Shown here piece by piece: positions 54,334 to 63,413 of a stretch of DNA of 64,000 nt (positions within the stretch are counted from its first letter, which is position 1; each line of letters begins with the position of its first letter). The DNA is taken from NCBI RefSeq assembly GCF_900188355.1, contig NZ_FZNX01000006.1, positions 62,001 to 126,000 on the forward strand. The letters run 5' to 3'. The DNA is from Lutibacter flavus (lineage in GTDB: Bacteria; Bacteroidota; Bacteroidia; Flavobacteriales; Flavobacteriaceae). The notes beneath the pieces were generated by a model. That model searched no databases. It was not told the DNA's origin and was given only the letters and a program-made list of their open reading frames with translations. Both the position numbers and the translations under genes were made by a program.

Positions 54334-55878
54334 TTATTTCATTAGTTTTTTTGCCTTTGCTTTAATTACTAATTCTACAGGTACATTTTGAATTTTACTT
54401 TCTAGCCAGGATAAAATATCTAAATATAAAAACGCCCTTCTTTCAAAAGGATGATCTTCATATTTTTTTAACTCACTATGTAATTTTATAAATTCTTTTT
54501 TAAGGTCTTGTGGATAAATGTTACTTAAATTCTTCAAAAATGAAATCATTTTACGCTGCACATCGTGTAAATCATTCATTTTCAACAAAAATTTATAAGT
54601 TGAAACAATTAATTTTTCAATATTAGAATCGATACCTGCTTCATAATGTGCAACTAAATTTAAGACTCTTGAAAAGCACAATAAATCTTCTCGCATTTTT
54701 AAATCTTTATTATTTATTATTTTTTCTAAATAGTAAATACATTCCTTATTTTTTCCAGCTCCAAAATACATACACCCAATTTTGTAATAGAAAACCATAA
54801 TATGGTGCGCATCTATATGTCCTTCATAGAGTTTAATTTCATCCAATAATTTTTTTACAAACTCTAATCCTTTTGTAAAATTCCCTTCTAAAAAATATAA
54901 ATTTAATTTGTGCTGATTAAAGTATAAAAATGCTAAAGTTTTTGTGTTTTCATTTAAAACAATATTTTCATTTCTTATATCTTCATCCAAGTTTTCAAGG
55001 ACTTTTTTAAACTTTCTTCTATACTTTATTAAGTATAAAGATTCAGCTAAATAATTAACCCCTTTTAAATAAAAAACTGGGTTCTGCTTTTTCCTTTCAG
55101 GGTTTTCTTCAAATAAATCAACCCACTTTTGAGCATATTTATAACTTGAAACAAAATCTTGCTTTATTAAACTATGCCACAAATATGCTTTGTATAAAAA
55201 TAATTTTTCTTTAAAACTTAATTCAGTTGCTTTATATTTTGGTAAACGCTTTTCAAAATAGTCTGTTAACAATTTAGAATCTTCTGTATCTTTTACATAA
55301 CCAGCCTTCAACATTAAACTATATAACTGCAAGGACAAGTTAGACAATTTACTAATTCTTATGTTCTTTAAACTTAACTCTTTTGCCTGTTCCGCAAGTT
55401 CATCTGCTCTGTTACTCATACTTCGAGTAATGTATTGAGATTCTATAACTTTTTCAAACTCAACAATTTCATACGCCAAATTGTTTTCCCCACTATTTAA
55501 TGCCAAATCTTTGGCTTTATCTAATATTTTTAGACTTTGTTTATATAACCCTTTGTTATATAAAATTGAAGCAAAATCAAATTGTTCTCTAATTTGGGTT
55601 CTTACATTTTGATGCACAGGATTAAGCCGTAAACTCACCAATATTTGCTTATATAAATGTGCTTTAGTATTTGAAATTTGTTGTTTTTTTATGTTGGTTT
55701 TTTTTAAAATTAGCTCATCATCATAAACACTAACTCTATCTAACAAATTAAATAAAGAAATAAAGTTTGCATCTGCATTTCCTCCTAATCTACCTACATA
55801 TAATTTAAATTGACGTTTTTCGGATTTGGAAAGTGACTTTACCAATGTAAAAAGTGCATCTTTTTGGTCAATAGCCAT
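54334..55878 (-). CDS. Unknown helical-repeat (TPR-like) protein
   Basis: 514 aa, function not recognised. Almost wholly alpha-helical, without signal peptide or membrane segment, so cytoplasmic. The N-terminus MAIDQKDALFTLVKSLSKSEKRQFKLYVGRLGG is followed by paired helices of TPR-like spacing (FDFASILYNKGLYKQSLKILDKAKDLA near 105, KLNLYFLEGNFTKGLEFVKKLLDEI near 315, YYKIGCMYFGAGKNKECIYYLEKII near 355). I recall similar proteins of equal length in other flavobacteria, without known role. It lies between leuA (divergent, 148 bases) and the ilv leader, but nothing else links it to amino-acid synthesis. Confidence 0.8.
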   Translation of the reverse strand: MAIDQKDALFTLVKSLSKSEKRQFKLYVGRLGGNADANFISLFNLLDRVSVYDDELILKKTNIKKQQISNTKAHLYKQILVSLRLNPVHQNVRTQIREQFDFASILYNKGLYKQSLKILDKAKDLALNSGENNLAYEIVEFEKVIESQYITRSMSNRADELAEQAKELSLKNIRISKLSNLSLQLYSLMLKAGYVKDTEDSKLLTDYFEKRLPKYKATELSFKEKLFLYKAYLWHSLIKQDFVSSYKYAQKWVDLFEENPERKKQNPVFYLKGVNYLAESLYLIKYRRKFKKVLENLDEDIRNENIVLNENTKTLAFLYFNQHKLNLYFLEGNFTKGLEFVKKLLDEIKLYEGHIDAHHIMVFYYKIGCMYFGAGKNKECIYYLEKIINNKDLKMREDLLCFSRVLNLVAHYEAGIDSNIEKLIVSTYKFLLKMNDLHDVQRKMISFLKNLSNIYPQDLKKEFIKLHSELKKYEDHPFERRAFLYLDILSWLESKIQNVPVELVIKAKAKKLMK

Positions 55879-55927
55879 TGTAACTAATTTATTTTTATCT
55901 AATTGATTATTAGGTTTTTACAAAAAA

Positions 55928-55945
55928 TATATTCATTTGAATATA
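55928..55945. promoter_or_regulatory. Inverted repeat before leuA
   Basis: TATATTCA-TT-TGAATATA, 8-bp perfect arms with a 2-base centre, between the divergent unknown gene and leuA, about 45 bases upstream of the leuA -7 box. Operator-like, but AT-rich. Confidence 0.35.
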
Positions 55946-55988
55946 GTAAACATCGCAATTTACAACAAATTTAAAACGTGCATACCCA

Positions 55989-55996
55989 TATTTTTG
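55989..55996 (+). promoter_or_regulatory. leuA promoter -7 box
   Basis: TATTTTTG is an exact TAnnTTTG box 30 bases before the ATG at 56027. It puts the transcription start after the upstream TTG codon at 55937, so the longer reading frame is not translated. Confidence 0.5.
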
Positions 55997-56026
55997 GTAT
56001 TCAAAAGTGATAAAAAAAAATTAGAA

Positions 56027-57202
56027 ATGAGTAAAAATAGAGTCCAAATTTTTGACACAACCTTAAGAGATGGGGAACAAGTCCCTGGTTGTAAATTAAA
56101 TACTGAACAAAAATTAATAATTGCCGAACGACTTGATATTTTAGGAGTAGATGTTATTGAAGCAGGTTTTCCAATTTCTAGCCCAGGTGATTTTACATCT
56201 GTAGAAAAAATTTCTAAATTAGTAAAAAATGCAACGGTATGTGGACTCACCAGAGCAAATAAAAAAGATATAGAAGTTGCTGCACAAGCACTTAAATACG
56301 CAAAAAGACCAAGAATTCATACTGGAATTGGAACTTCAGAATCACATATTAAGTACAAGTTCAATTCAACTCAAGAAAAGATAATGGAGCGTGCATTTGA
56401 AGCAACTGCTTATGCTAAAAAGTTTGTTGAAGATGTCGAATTTTACGCAGAAGATGCTGGAAGAACAGATAATGAATATTTAGCAAGAGTTTTAGAAAAA
56501 GTTATTAAAGCTGGTGCAACTGTTTTAAATATTCCAGATACGACTGGTTATTGTTTACCTGATGAATATGGTGCAAAAATAAAATACTTAAAAGAAAATG
56601 TAAAAGGTATTGAGAATGTAATTTTATCATGCCATTGTCATAACGATTTGGGTTTAGCTACTGCCAATGCAATTGCTGGAATTCAAAATGGCGCACGTCA
56701 AATTGAATGTACTATTAATGGAATTGGAGAACGTGCTGGAAATACTGCTTTAGAAGAAGTAGTTATGATTATGAAACAGCATCCATATTTAAATTTAGAT
56801 ACTGGCATTAATACAAAATTATTGTACGATACTAGTTTATTGGTACAAAGAAGTATGGGAATGATTGTACAACCAAACAAAGCTGTTGTTGGAGAAAATG
56901 CATTTGCTCATAGTTCTGGAATTCATCAAGACGGTGTAATTAAAAATCGTGAAACTTATGAAATAATGGATCCTGCAGAAGTTGGTGTTACTGAATCTTC
57001 AATTGTTTTAACAGCAAGAAGTGGAAGAGCTGCATTAGCATATAGAGCTAAAAATGTTGGGTACGATTTAACTAAAATTGAATTGGATGATTTGTATCCT
57101 CAATTTTTAAAATTTGCCGATCATCATAAAACTGTTAACGATGAAGATATTCACCACTTAATGGAATTAAATCACATTCATAAATCAAAGGTTCATATTT
57201 AA
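56027..57202 (+). CDS. leuA: 2-isopropylmalate synthase (short form)
   Basis: 391 aa from the ATG at 56027 ([21 protein letters not shown]); a TTG at 55937 opens the frame further but lies upstream of the likely promoter box. Condenses acetyl-CoA with 2-oxoisovalerate, first step of leucine synthesis. TIM-barrel motifs: [46 protein letters not shown] and [14 protein letters not shown]. The C-terminal regulatory domain of the 520-aa enzymes is absent, so leucine feedback by that domain is not expected. Citramalate synthase is a less likely alternative; leuB follows directly. Confidence 0.88.
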   Translation: MSKNRVQIFDTTLRDGEQVPGCKLNTEQKLIIAERLDILGVDVIEAGFPISSPGDFTSVEKISKLVKNATVCGLTRANKKDIEVAAQALKYAKRPRIHTGIGTSESHIKYKFNSTQEKIMERAFEATAYAKKFVEDVEFYAEDAGRTDNEYLARVLEKVIKAGATVLNIPDTTGYCLPDEYGAKIKYLKENVKGIENVILSCHCHNDLGLATANAIAGIQNGARQIECTINGIGERAGNTALEEVVMIMKQHPYLNLDTGINTKLLYDTSLLVQRSMGMIVQPNKAVVGENAFAHSSGIHQDGVIKNRETYEIMDPAEVGVTESSIVLTARSGRAALAYRAKNVGYDLTKIELDDLYPQFLKFADHHKTVNDEDIHHLMELNHIHKSKVHI

Positions 57203-57226
57203 TTAATAAAATTTATTTAGTAAACC

Positions 57227-57266
57227 AAAATCCTTAACTTTAACAACTTTTAAGGATTTTTATTTT
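57227..57266 (+). terminator. Terminator after leuA
   Basis: AAAATCCTTAA (57227-57237) pairs with TTAAGGATTTT (57250-57260), followed by a T-rich run. Confidence 0.75.
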
Positions 57267-57350
57267 ATTGGGAAATTTATTCGAAATAAATTAAAAAAAG
57301 AATTACTTAAAACAAATTTTATATATTAAATCATTCAATTAAAAAGAATT

Positions 57351-58466
57351 ATGAATTTAAAAATCGCTTTACTTCCAGGCGATGGTATTGGGCCAGAAGT
57401 AATTCAACAAGCAATTAAAGTATTGGATGCAGTTGCAGAAAAATACAAACACACATTTGAATATAAAAAAGCAAGTGTTGGTGCAATTGCAATTGATGAA
57501 ACTGGAGATCCTTTGCCGGATAAAACCTTAAAAATTTGTGCTGAATCGGATGCAATTTTATTTGGAGCCATAGGTGATCCAAAATACGATAACAATCCAA
57601 GTGCTAAAGTGCGACCTGAACAAGGTTTGTTAAAACTTCGTAAAAGCTTAGGCTTATTTGCCAACATTCGCCCACTTACAACATATGATGATTTAATTCA
57701 TAAATCCAACTTAAAACCGGAAGTTATTAGAGGTACTAATTTTGTTATTTACCGAGAACTTACAAGTGGAATCTACTTTGGTAAAAAAGAACTTAGTGAA
57801 GATGGAAAAGAAGCTTTTGATACTTGCAAATATACAATTGAAGAAATAGATAGAATAACTCATTTAGCATTTAAAGCTGCTCAAGTTAGAAGAAAAAAAT
57901 TAACGCTAGTTGATAAGTCAAATGTGCTTGAAACTTCTCGTTTATGGAGAAAAAGAGTTGCAGAGATTTCTAAAAGCTACTCAAATGTACTGGTAGATTA
58001 TTTATTTGTTGATAATGCTGCTATGCAACTAATTTTAAACCCAACTCAGTTTGACGTAATTTTAACTGAAAATATGTTTGGAGATATTTTATCTGATGAA
58101 GCAAGTGTTATTTCTGGCTCAATCGGATTATTAGCATCGGCATCTATTGGCACTAATAGCGCTATGTTTGAACCAATTCACGGTTCTTTTCCACAAGCTA
58201 AAGGAAAAAATATAGCAAATCCATTAGCGGCAATTCTTTCGGCGGCAATGCTATTAGATCATTTCGAATTGTATGACGAGGCTGAAGATATTAGAATTGC
58301 GGTTGAAAAGTCAATAGAATTAAATATTACAACACCCGATTTAAATTCAACCAATCATTTTTCTACTACAAATGTTGGTAATTTTTTAAGTGATTTCATT
58401 TTAGATGATGAAAACACCTTTTACAATAAAAACAATATTGATTTAGGGCAATCAACAATAATATAA
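57351..58466 (+). CDS. leuB: 3-isopropylmalate dehydrogenase
   Basis: 371 aa. NAD-dependent oxidation and decarboxylation of 3-isopropylmalate. LLPGDGIGPEVIQQAIKVLD at the N-terminus, substrate loop KLRKSLGLFANIRP near 98, RELTSGIYFG near 135, DKSNVLETSRLWRK near 190, NMFGDILSDEASVISGS near 242. leuC and leuD are not in the window although leuA and leuB are neighbours; a terminator separates the two, so leuB may have its own promoter. Confidence 0.97.
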   Translation: MNLKIALLPGDGIGPEVIQQAIKVLDAVAEKYKHTFEYKKASVGAIAIDETGDPLPDKTLKICAESDAILFGAIGDPKYDNNPSAKVRPEQGLLKLRKSLGLFANIRPLTTYDDLIHKSNLKPEVIRGTNFVIYRELTSGIYFGKKELSEDGKEAFDTCKYTIEEIDRITHLAFKAAQVRRKKLTLVDKSNVLETSRLWRKRVAEISKSYSNVLVDYLFVDNAAMQLILNPTQFDVILTENMFGDILSDEASVISGSIGLLASASIGTNSAMFEPIHGSFPQAKGKNIANPLAAILSAAMLLDHFELYDEAEDIRIAVEKSIELNITTPDLNSTNHFSTTNVGNFLSDFILDDENTFYNKNNIDLGQSTII

Positions 58467-58480
58467 CTATATTTTAATTA

Positions 58481-58523
58481 AAAAAACACCTAAATTATTG
58501 AAATTTTTAGGTGTGTTTTTTTT
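58481..58523 (+). terminator. Terminator of leuB
   Basis: AACACCTAAA pairs with TTTAGGTG(T)GTT, flanked by A and T runs (T8 at the end). Confidence 0.8.
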
Positions 58524-58537
58524 GTAGTTTTACCTTA

Positions 58538-59272
58538 ATGGAAAATAACTTAACTTTTATTGAAGCCTTAAACTTCAGACGCTCTGTTAGAGTGTATGAT
58601 ACAGACAAAGAAATTGATGTAGCAATTGTTAAAAAATGTATTGAACAGGCAACGCTGGCACCCAATAGCAGTAATATGCAATTATGGGAATTTCATCATA
58701 TAACTTCTAAAGAAATTATAAAAAAACTTTCAAAAGCGTGTTTAGGACAAAGTGCAGCGACAACCGCAAAACAATTAGTTGTAATTGTTGTTCGTAAAGA
58801 TTTATGGAAGCAACGTGTTAATTCCAACCTAAATAATTTAAAAAATATTTTTGGTGAAAAATCAAAAAATGAATATAGCTCAAGAGAAAAATTCGCATTA
58901 AATTATTATGGAAAATTAATGCCTTTTGTTTATAGAGACTTTTTTGGGTCATTTGGCTATATAAAATATTTTATTTCTTGGATTACTGGCTTATTTAAAC
59001 CAACCTACCGTCAGTTAAAAAATTCAGATATGCGCATTGTTGCACATAAAAGCGCAGGATTGGCTGCCCAAACTTTTATGTTAAGTATGGCTGCTGAAAA
59101 ATACGATACTTGTCCCATGGAAGGTTCAGATACTCTTCGCATAAAAAAAATATTAAATTTGCCGTTAAGCAGTGAAATAAATATGGTTATTTCTTGCGGA
59201 ATTAGAAAACCTGAAGGAGTTTATGGTGAACGTTATAGAATTCCTTTTGAAACAGTTTACAAACATTGGTAA
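58538..59272 (+). CDS. Nitroreductase-family protein
   Basis: 244 aa from the ATG at 58538; an upstream extension would run through the leuB terminator. FMN-dependent oxidoreductase fold: N-terminal FIEALNFRRSVRVYDTD, LAPNSSNMQLWEFHHIT near 49, SAGLAAQTFMLSMAAEKYDTCPMEGSD near 172 and VISCGIRKPEGVYGERYRIPF at the end. The physiological substrate is unknown. A segment near 120-155 (YGKLMPFVYRDFFGSFGYIKYFISWI) is longer and more hydrophobic than in classic NfsB-type enzymes. Confidence 0.87.
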   Translation: MENNLTFIEALNFRRSVRVYDTDKEIDVAIVKKCIEQATLAPNSSNMQLWEFHHITSKEIIKKLSKACLGQSAATTAKQLVVIVVRKDLWKQRVNSNLNNLKNIFGEKSKNEYSSREKFALNYYGKLMPFVYRDFFGSFGYIKYFISWITGLFKPTYRQLKNSDMRIVAHKSAGLAAQTFMLSMAAEKYDTCPMEGSDTLRIKKILNLPLSSEINMVISCGIRKPEGVYGERYRIPFETVYKHW

Positions 59273-59312
59273 TAATTAGGTTAAAATATCGACCAACATT
59301 AAAATTATAAAC

Positions 59313-60113
59313 ATGACAGCTAGAGAAAGTATCATTCATAAAATAATAGCTAGTAAGGATAAGCCACATTTAGATTTTAGTATTAAACATAAAACTGAAG
59401 AATTTACCAACAACTTGTTTTATACTTTATTTGATGCAAATGCTTGTGTTGCTCAAAATATTGAGCAATTAGAAAATGATTTTACCAAAATCTATAAATT
59501 AGCTTGTAAAATTGATGGTAGTAAATGTTCGAAAATTTGGCCAATATTTCTTTCCAAATTACCAGAAATTTTAGAAAATTTAAATTTGGATGCTCAAGAA
59601 TTAGTTAATAACGACCCGGCTTCAAATAATATTGAAGAAGTATATTTAGCCTATCCTGGTTTTTTCGCTATTGCTATTTATAGATTTAGTCACGAGTTAT
59701 TTAAACTTAAAACTCCTCTAGTCCCAAGACTTATGAGTGAATATGCTCACAGTAAAACTGGAACAGATATTCATCCAGGAGCAACTATTGGAAAATCATT
59801 TTTTATAGATCACGCAACGGGAACTGTAATTGGAGAAACATGTTTAATTAAAGATCATGTAAAAATATATCAAGGTGTTACTTTGGGTGCTTTACAAGTT
59901 TCAAAAGAATTAAAAAATATAAAACGACACCCAACTGTTGAAGACAATGTTACAATTTATGCAAATGCAACCATACTTGGTGGTGAAACAACTATAGGTG
60001 AAAACAGTATAATTGGTGGTAATGTTTGGATAACTGAATCTATTCCTAAAAACTCTTTAGTTTATCACAAAGCAGAAATAAAATTAAAACAAAAAAACAG
60101 CAATGGAAAGTAA
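59313..60113 (+). CDS. cysE: Serine O-acetyltransferase
   Basis: 266 aa. Acetyl-CoA plus L-serine to O-acetylserine, first step to cysteine. N-terminal helical part, then a left-handed beta-helix of hexapeptide repeats: GTDIHPGATIGKSFFIDHATGTVIGETCLIKDHVKIYQGVTLGA with the catalytic His-Asp region, KRHPTVEDNVTIYANATILGGETTIGENSIIGGNVW. Nearer in layout to the EpsC/SAT type than to E. coli CysE. Its end overlaps the cysM start by 11 bases. Confidence 0.93.
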   Translation: MTARESIIHKIIASKDKPHLDFSIKHKTEEFTNNLFYTLFDANACVAQNIEQLENDFTKIYKLACKIDGSKCSKIWPIFLSKLPEILENLNLDAQELVNNDPASNNIEEVYLAYPGFFAIAIYRFSHELFKLKTPLVPRLMSEYAHSKTGTDIHPGATIGKSFFIDHATGTVIGETCLIKDHVKIYQGVTLGALQVSKELKNIKRHPTVEDNVTIYANATILGGETTIGENSIIGGNVWITESIPKNSLVYHKAEIKLKQKNSNGK

Positions 60114-60990
60114 AAGTATATTTGATTTTATAGGAAACACACCCTTAATAAGAGCTAAAAATATTCTAAAAAAAGACGGCGTTTCATTGTATTTAAAATT
60201 AGAAGGCAATAATCCGGGTGGAAGTGTAAAAGATAGAGCTGCCTACAATATGATATCTTCTGCCTTGGAAAGAAATGAAATTAAAAAAGGCGATTATTTA
60301 ATTGAAGCTACCAGTGGAAATACAGGAATTGCTTTAGCTATGATTGCCAAACAATTTGGGCTACATATTGAATTGGTAATGCCCGAAAACTCAACAAAAG
60401 AACGTGTTCAAACTATGCGAGCATATGGAGCAAAGGTAACATTAACACCATCAGAAGGAGGTATTGAAGGTTCAAGAATATATGCCGAAAAATTAGTTAG
60501 TGACAAAGGGTATTTTATGTTAAACCAATTTGCAAATGAAGATAATTGGAAAGCCCATTACAAAACTACTGGCCCAGAAATTTGGCATGACACCAATAAA
60601 GAAATTACACATTTTATTTCTGCAATGGGAACAACTGGAACAATTATGGGAACTTCAACATTTTTAAAAGAAAAAAATAAAAATGTCAAAATAATTGGTG
60701 CACAACCAACCGATAATTCTAAAATACCAGGAATAAGAAAATGGTCTCCAGAATTTCTTCCAAAAATTTTCAATCCTAAAAAAGTAGATGAGGTGATTGA
60801 GGTTAGTGAAACAGAAGCGCGTTTAATGACCAAAAGACTTGCTAAAGAAGAAGGTGTTTTTGCAGGAATGAGCAGTGGAGGCTCGGTAACAGCGGCTCTA
60901 AAATTAGCAGAAACTATAAATTCTGGCGTTTTAGTAGCTATTATTTGTGACCGTGGTGACCGCTATTTATCTTCAGATTTATTTGAATAA
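60103..60990 (+). CDS. cysM: Cysteine synthase (CysM type)
   Basis: 295 aa, fold type II PLP enzyme. Makes cysteine from O-acetylserine and sulfide or thiosulfate. IGNTPLIRAKNI at the N-terminus, PLP Lys in KLEGNNPGGSVKDRAAYNMI near 40, EATSGNTGIALAMIA near 68, SAMGTTGTIMGTSTFLKE near 175. The short length and the missing CysK-type tail fit CysM. Translationally coupled to cysE. Confidence 0.93.
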   Translation: MESKSIFDFIGNTPLIRAKNILKKDGVSLYLKLEGNNPGGSVKDRAAYNMISSALERNEIKKGDYLIEATSGNTGIALAMIAKQFGLHIELVMPENSTKERVQTMRAYGAKVTLTPSEGGIEGSRIYAEKLVSDKGYFMLNQFANEDNWKAHYKTTGPEIWHDTNKEITHFISAMGTTGTIMGTSTFLKEKNKNVKIIGAQPTDNSKIPGIRKWSPEFLPKIFNPKKVDEVIEVSETEARLMTKRLAKEEGVFAGMSSGGSVTAALKLAETINSGVLVAIICDRGDRYLSSDLFE

Positions 60991-61019
60991 AACGTTGTAG
61001 CAACATTCCACTTTTATGA

Positions 61020-61050
61020 TTGGATAGGTATCACTTTTGTTGTATTTTTG
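61020..61050 (+). promoter_or_regulatory. Promoter of the DegT-galE unit
   Basis: TTG at 61020-61022 and TATTTTTG at 61043-61050 with 20 bases between, a full match to the phylum consensus, 26 bases before the ATG. Confidence 0.65.
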
Positions 61051-61076
61051 TTTGTTAGAATACAAATAATCTTACC

Positions 61077-62228
61077 ATGAAAAAAATTCAAATGGTGGAC
61101 CTTCAAGGTCAATACGCTAAAATACAAGATCAAGTAGATTCAAGAATTTCAGAAGTTTTAAAATCAGCCGCTTATATAAATGGCCCGGAAGTTCATGAGT
61201 TTCAAAAAAACTTAGAAGAATATCTAAACATAAAACATGTAATTCCTTGTGCTAATGGAACAGACGCACTTCAAATTGCAATGATGGGCTTAGGATTACA
61301 ACCTGGTGATGAGGTGATAACATCCGATTTTACATTCGCTGCAACTGTTGAGGTTATCGCACTTTTGCATTTAACACCTGTACTGGTTGATGTTGAAAAA
61401 GATACTTTTAATATGGATATTGCTGCGTTAAAAAAAGCAATAACTCCAAAAACAAAAGCAATTGTACCTGTTCATTTATTTGGACAATGTGCAAATATGG
61501 AAGCAGTTCTTGAAGTTGCAAAAGAGCACAATCTATTTGTAATTGAAGATACAGCCCAAGCAATTGGAGCAGATTATACATTTAAAGATGGAACAAAAAA
61601 GAAAGCCGGAACAATGGGTATTACTGGTACAACCTCTTTCTTCCCTTCAAAAAACTTAGGTTGCTATGGTGATGGTGGTGCAATATTCACAAACGATGAT
61701 GAATTAGCTCATACTTTAAGAGGAATAGTAAACCACGGAATGTACAAACGTTACTACCACGATGTTGTTGGAGTTAACTCAAGATTAGACAGCATACAAG
61801 CAGCTGTACTTAATATAAAATTACCGCTTTTAGATAGTTATTGTGATGCTAGACGTGTTGCAGCCAGATATTATAATAATGGGTTTAAAAATAACCCAAA
61901 TATTACAACTCCAAAAATGGGGAATGGCTGTGAATTTATTTGTGAGAATTGTGATTGTCACGTATTTCATCAATACACGTTACAAATTAAAAATGGTAAA
62001 CGAAATGAATTACATCAGCATTTATTAGACAATGGAATTCCAAATGCTATTTATTATCCAGTTCCTTTGCATAGTCAAAAAGCATATACTGATCCTCGAT
62101 ATAAAGAAGAGCATTTTAAAGTTACAAATGAATTAATTGATACGGTGATTTCATTACCAATGCATACTGAATTAGATAAAGAGCAACAAGATTTTATTAT
62201 TTCAACTATTTTAAATTTTATAAATTAA
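61077..62228 (+). CDS. DegT/DnrJ/EryC1/StrS-family sugar aminotransferase
   Basis: 383 aa. PLP-dependent aminotransferase acting on nucleotide-linked keto sugars in surface polysaccharide synthesis. Motifs: NGTDALQIAMMGLGL near 60, DFTFAATVEVIALLHLTPV near 84, IEDTAQAIGA with the Asp that holds the PLP ring N, and catalytic Lys 192 in FFPSKNLGCYGDGGA. Unusual: a Cys cluster C285-x3-C289-x2-C292-x-C294 followed by H295 in the C-terminal domain (EFICENCDCHVFHQY). Six bases before galE, so one transcript. Confidence 0.9.
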   Translation: MKKIQMVDLQGQYAKIQDQVDSRISEVLKSAAYINGPEVHEFQKNLEEYLNIKHVIPCANGTDALQIAMMGLGLQPGDEVITSDFTFAATVEVIALLHLTPVLVDVEKDTFNMDIAALKKAITPKTKAIVPVHLFGQCANMEAVLEVAKEHNLFVIEDTAQAIGADYTFKDGTKKKAGTMGITGTTSFFPSKNLGCYGDGGAIFTNDDELAHTLRGIVNHGMYKRYYHDVVGVNSRLDSIQAAVLNIKLPLLDSYCDARRVAARYYNNGFKNNPNITTPKMGNGCEFICENCDCHVFHQYTLQIKNGKRNELHQHLLDNGIPNAIYYPVPLHSQKAYTDPRYKEEHFKVTNELIDTVISLPMHTELDKEQQDFIISTILNFIN

Positions 62229-62234
62229 TTAATA

Positions 62235-63242
62235 ATGAAAAAGGTTTTAGTTACAGGAGGCTTAGGATTTATAGGTTCACATACAGTAGTTGAATTACAA
62301 AACGAAGGATTTGAAGTTTTGATTATTGATAACTTATCAAATTCCAGCATTGAAGTTTTAAAAAGAATAACATCTATCACCGGAACTAAACCAGCTTATT
62401 TTAATATTGATTTAAAAGATAAAGTTGCTGTTCAACAATTTTTCGCAACTAATAAAGTTGATGGAATTATACATTTTGCAGCTTCAAAGGCTGTTGGTGA
62501 AAGTGTTCAAAAGCCTTTAGAATATTACGAAAATAATATTGGGAGTTTAGTTTACATTTTGCAAGAAATGAAAGCAAACAACTTAAATAATTTTATTTTC
62601 AGTTCGTCCTGCACAGTTTATGGGCAAGCTGATGAATTACCTATTACAGAAAATGCTCCAATTAAACCTGCTGAATCTCCTTATGGAAATACAAAACAAA
62701 TTGGAGAAGAAATAATTAAAGACGCTTCCAAAATTTCTGATTTAAAAGCAATTGCGTTGCGTTATTTCAACCCGATTGGGGCACACGAATCAGCAAAAAT
62801 TGGAGAATTACCAATTGGAGTTCCTCAAAATTTAATACCATATGTTGTTCAAACTGCCGCAGGAATCCGAAAAGAATTGGCTGTTTTTGGTAGTGATTAT
62901 AACACACCTGATGGAACTGCGGTTCGTGATTATATTCACGTTGTTGATTTAGCAAAAGCTCATATAGTTGCCTTGAAAAGGTTAATTGAAAATAAAAATA
63001 AATCACAATATGAAGTATTTAATTTAGGAACAGGCAAAGGAAATTCTGTTTTAGAAGTGATTAAATCTTTTGAAAAAGTGACTGGCAAAAAAGTTAATTA
63101 TAAATTAGTTGACAGAAGAGAAGGAGATATTACAGCTGCTTATGCCGATACTAAATATGCAAATGAAGAGCTTGGATGGAAATCTGAATTATCTTTAGAC
63201 GACGCCCTACTTTCTGCCTGGAAGTGGCAACAGACACTTTAG
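62235..63242 (+). CDS. galE: UDP-glucose 4-epimerase
   Basis: 335 aa, extended SDR. Interconverts UDP-glucose and UDP-galactose (or the GlcNAc forms). VTGGLGFIGSHTVVELQNEG at the N-terminus, HFAASKAVGESVQKPLEYYENN near 77, FSSSCTVYG near 118, catalytic Tyr and Lys in SPYGNTKQIGEE near 147, LRYFNPIGAHESAKIGE near 172, RDYIHVVDLAKAH. Paired with a sugar aminotransferase, pointing to cell-surface glycan supply. Confidence 0.95.
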   Translation: MKKVLVTGGLGFIGSHTVVELQNEGFEVLIIDNLSNSSIEVLKRITSITGTKPAYFNIDLKDKVAVQQFFATNKVDGIIHFAASKAVGESVQKPLEYYENNIGSLVYILQEMKANNLNNFIFSSSCTVYGQADELPITENAPIKPAESPYGNTKQIGEEIIKDASKISDLKAIALRYFNPIGAHESAKIGELPIGVPQNLIPYVVQTAAGIRKELAVFGSDYNTPDGTAVRDYIHVVDLAKAHIVALKRLIENKNKSQYEVFNLGTGKGNSVLEVIKSFEKVTGKKVNYKLVDRREGDITAAYADTKYANEELGWKSELSLDDALLSAWKWQQTL

Positions 63243-63261
63243 TAGGTTAATAACTACAAAT

Positions 63262-63295
63262 AAAAAAAGCGATTGTTTAAACAATCGCTTTTTTT
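63262..63295 (+). terminator. Terminator of the DegT-galE unit
   Basis: A perfect 34-base palindrome centred on GCGATTGTTTAAACAATCGC with A7 before and T7 after. Confidence 0.92.
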
Positions 63296-63327
63296 ATATC
63301 ATATTGTGCTTATCAAAATCTAATTCC

Positions 63328-63365
63328 GTTTGTCATTAAACTTCGGCAAGCTCCGTTTGACAAAC
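63328..63365. repeat. Inverted repeat between galE and fabD
   Basis: GTTTGTCA (63328-63335) and TGACAAAC (63358-63365) frame CTTCGGCAAGCTCCG. The wording resembles the scattered TTTGTCA...TTGACAAA repeats of Bacteroidota and shares the TGTCA ends with the two repeats in the arginine operon. Confidence 0.55.
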
Positions 63366-63413
63366 TTTATTTATTAACTTTCTAAAGCCTCTTCTCTTTT
63401 TATTTTTTTAAAC

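Noticed and set aside
55937-56026. N-terminal extension of leuA from TTG 55937
   Set aside because: The segment has no homology to LeuA, contains an exact -7 promoter box, and the ATG at 56027 gives the standard N-terminus.
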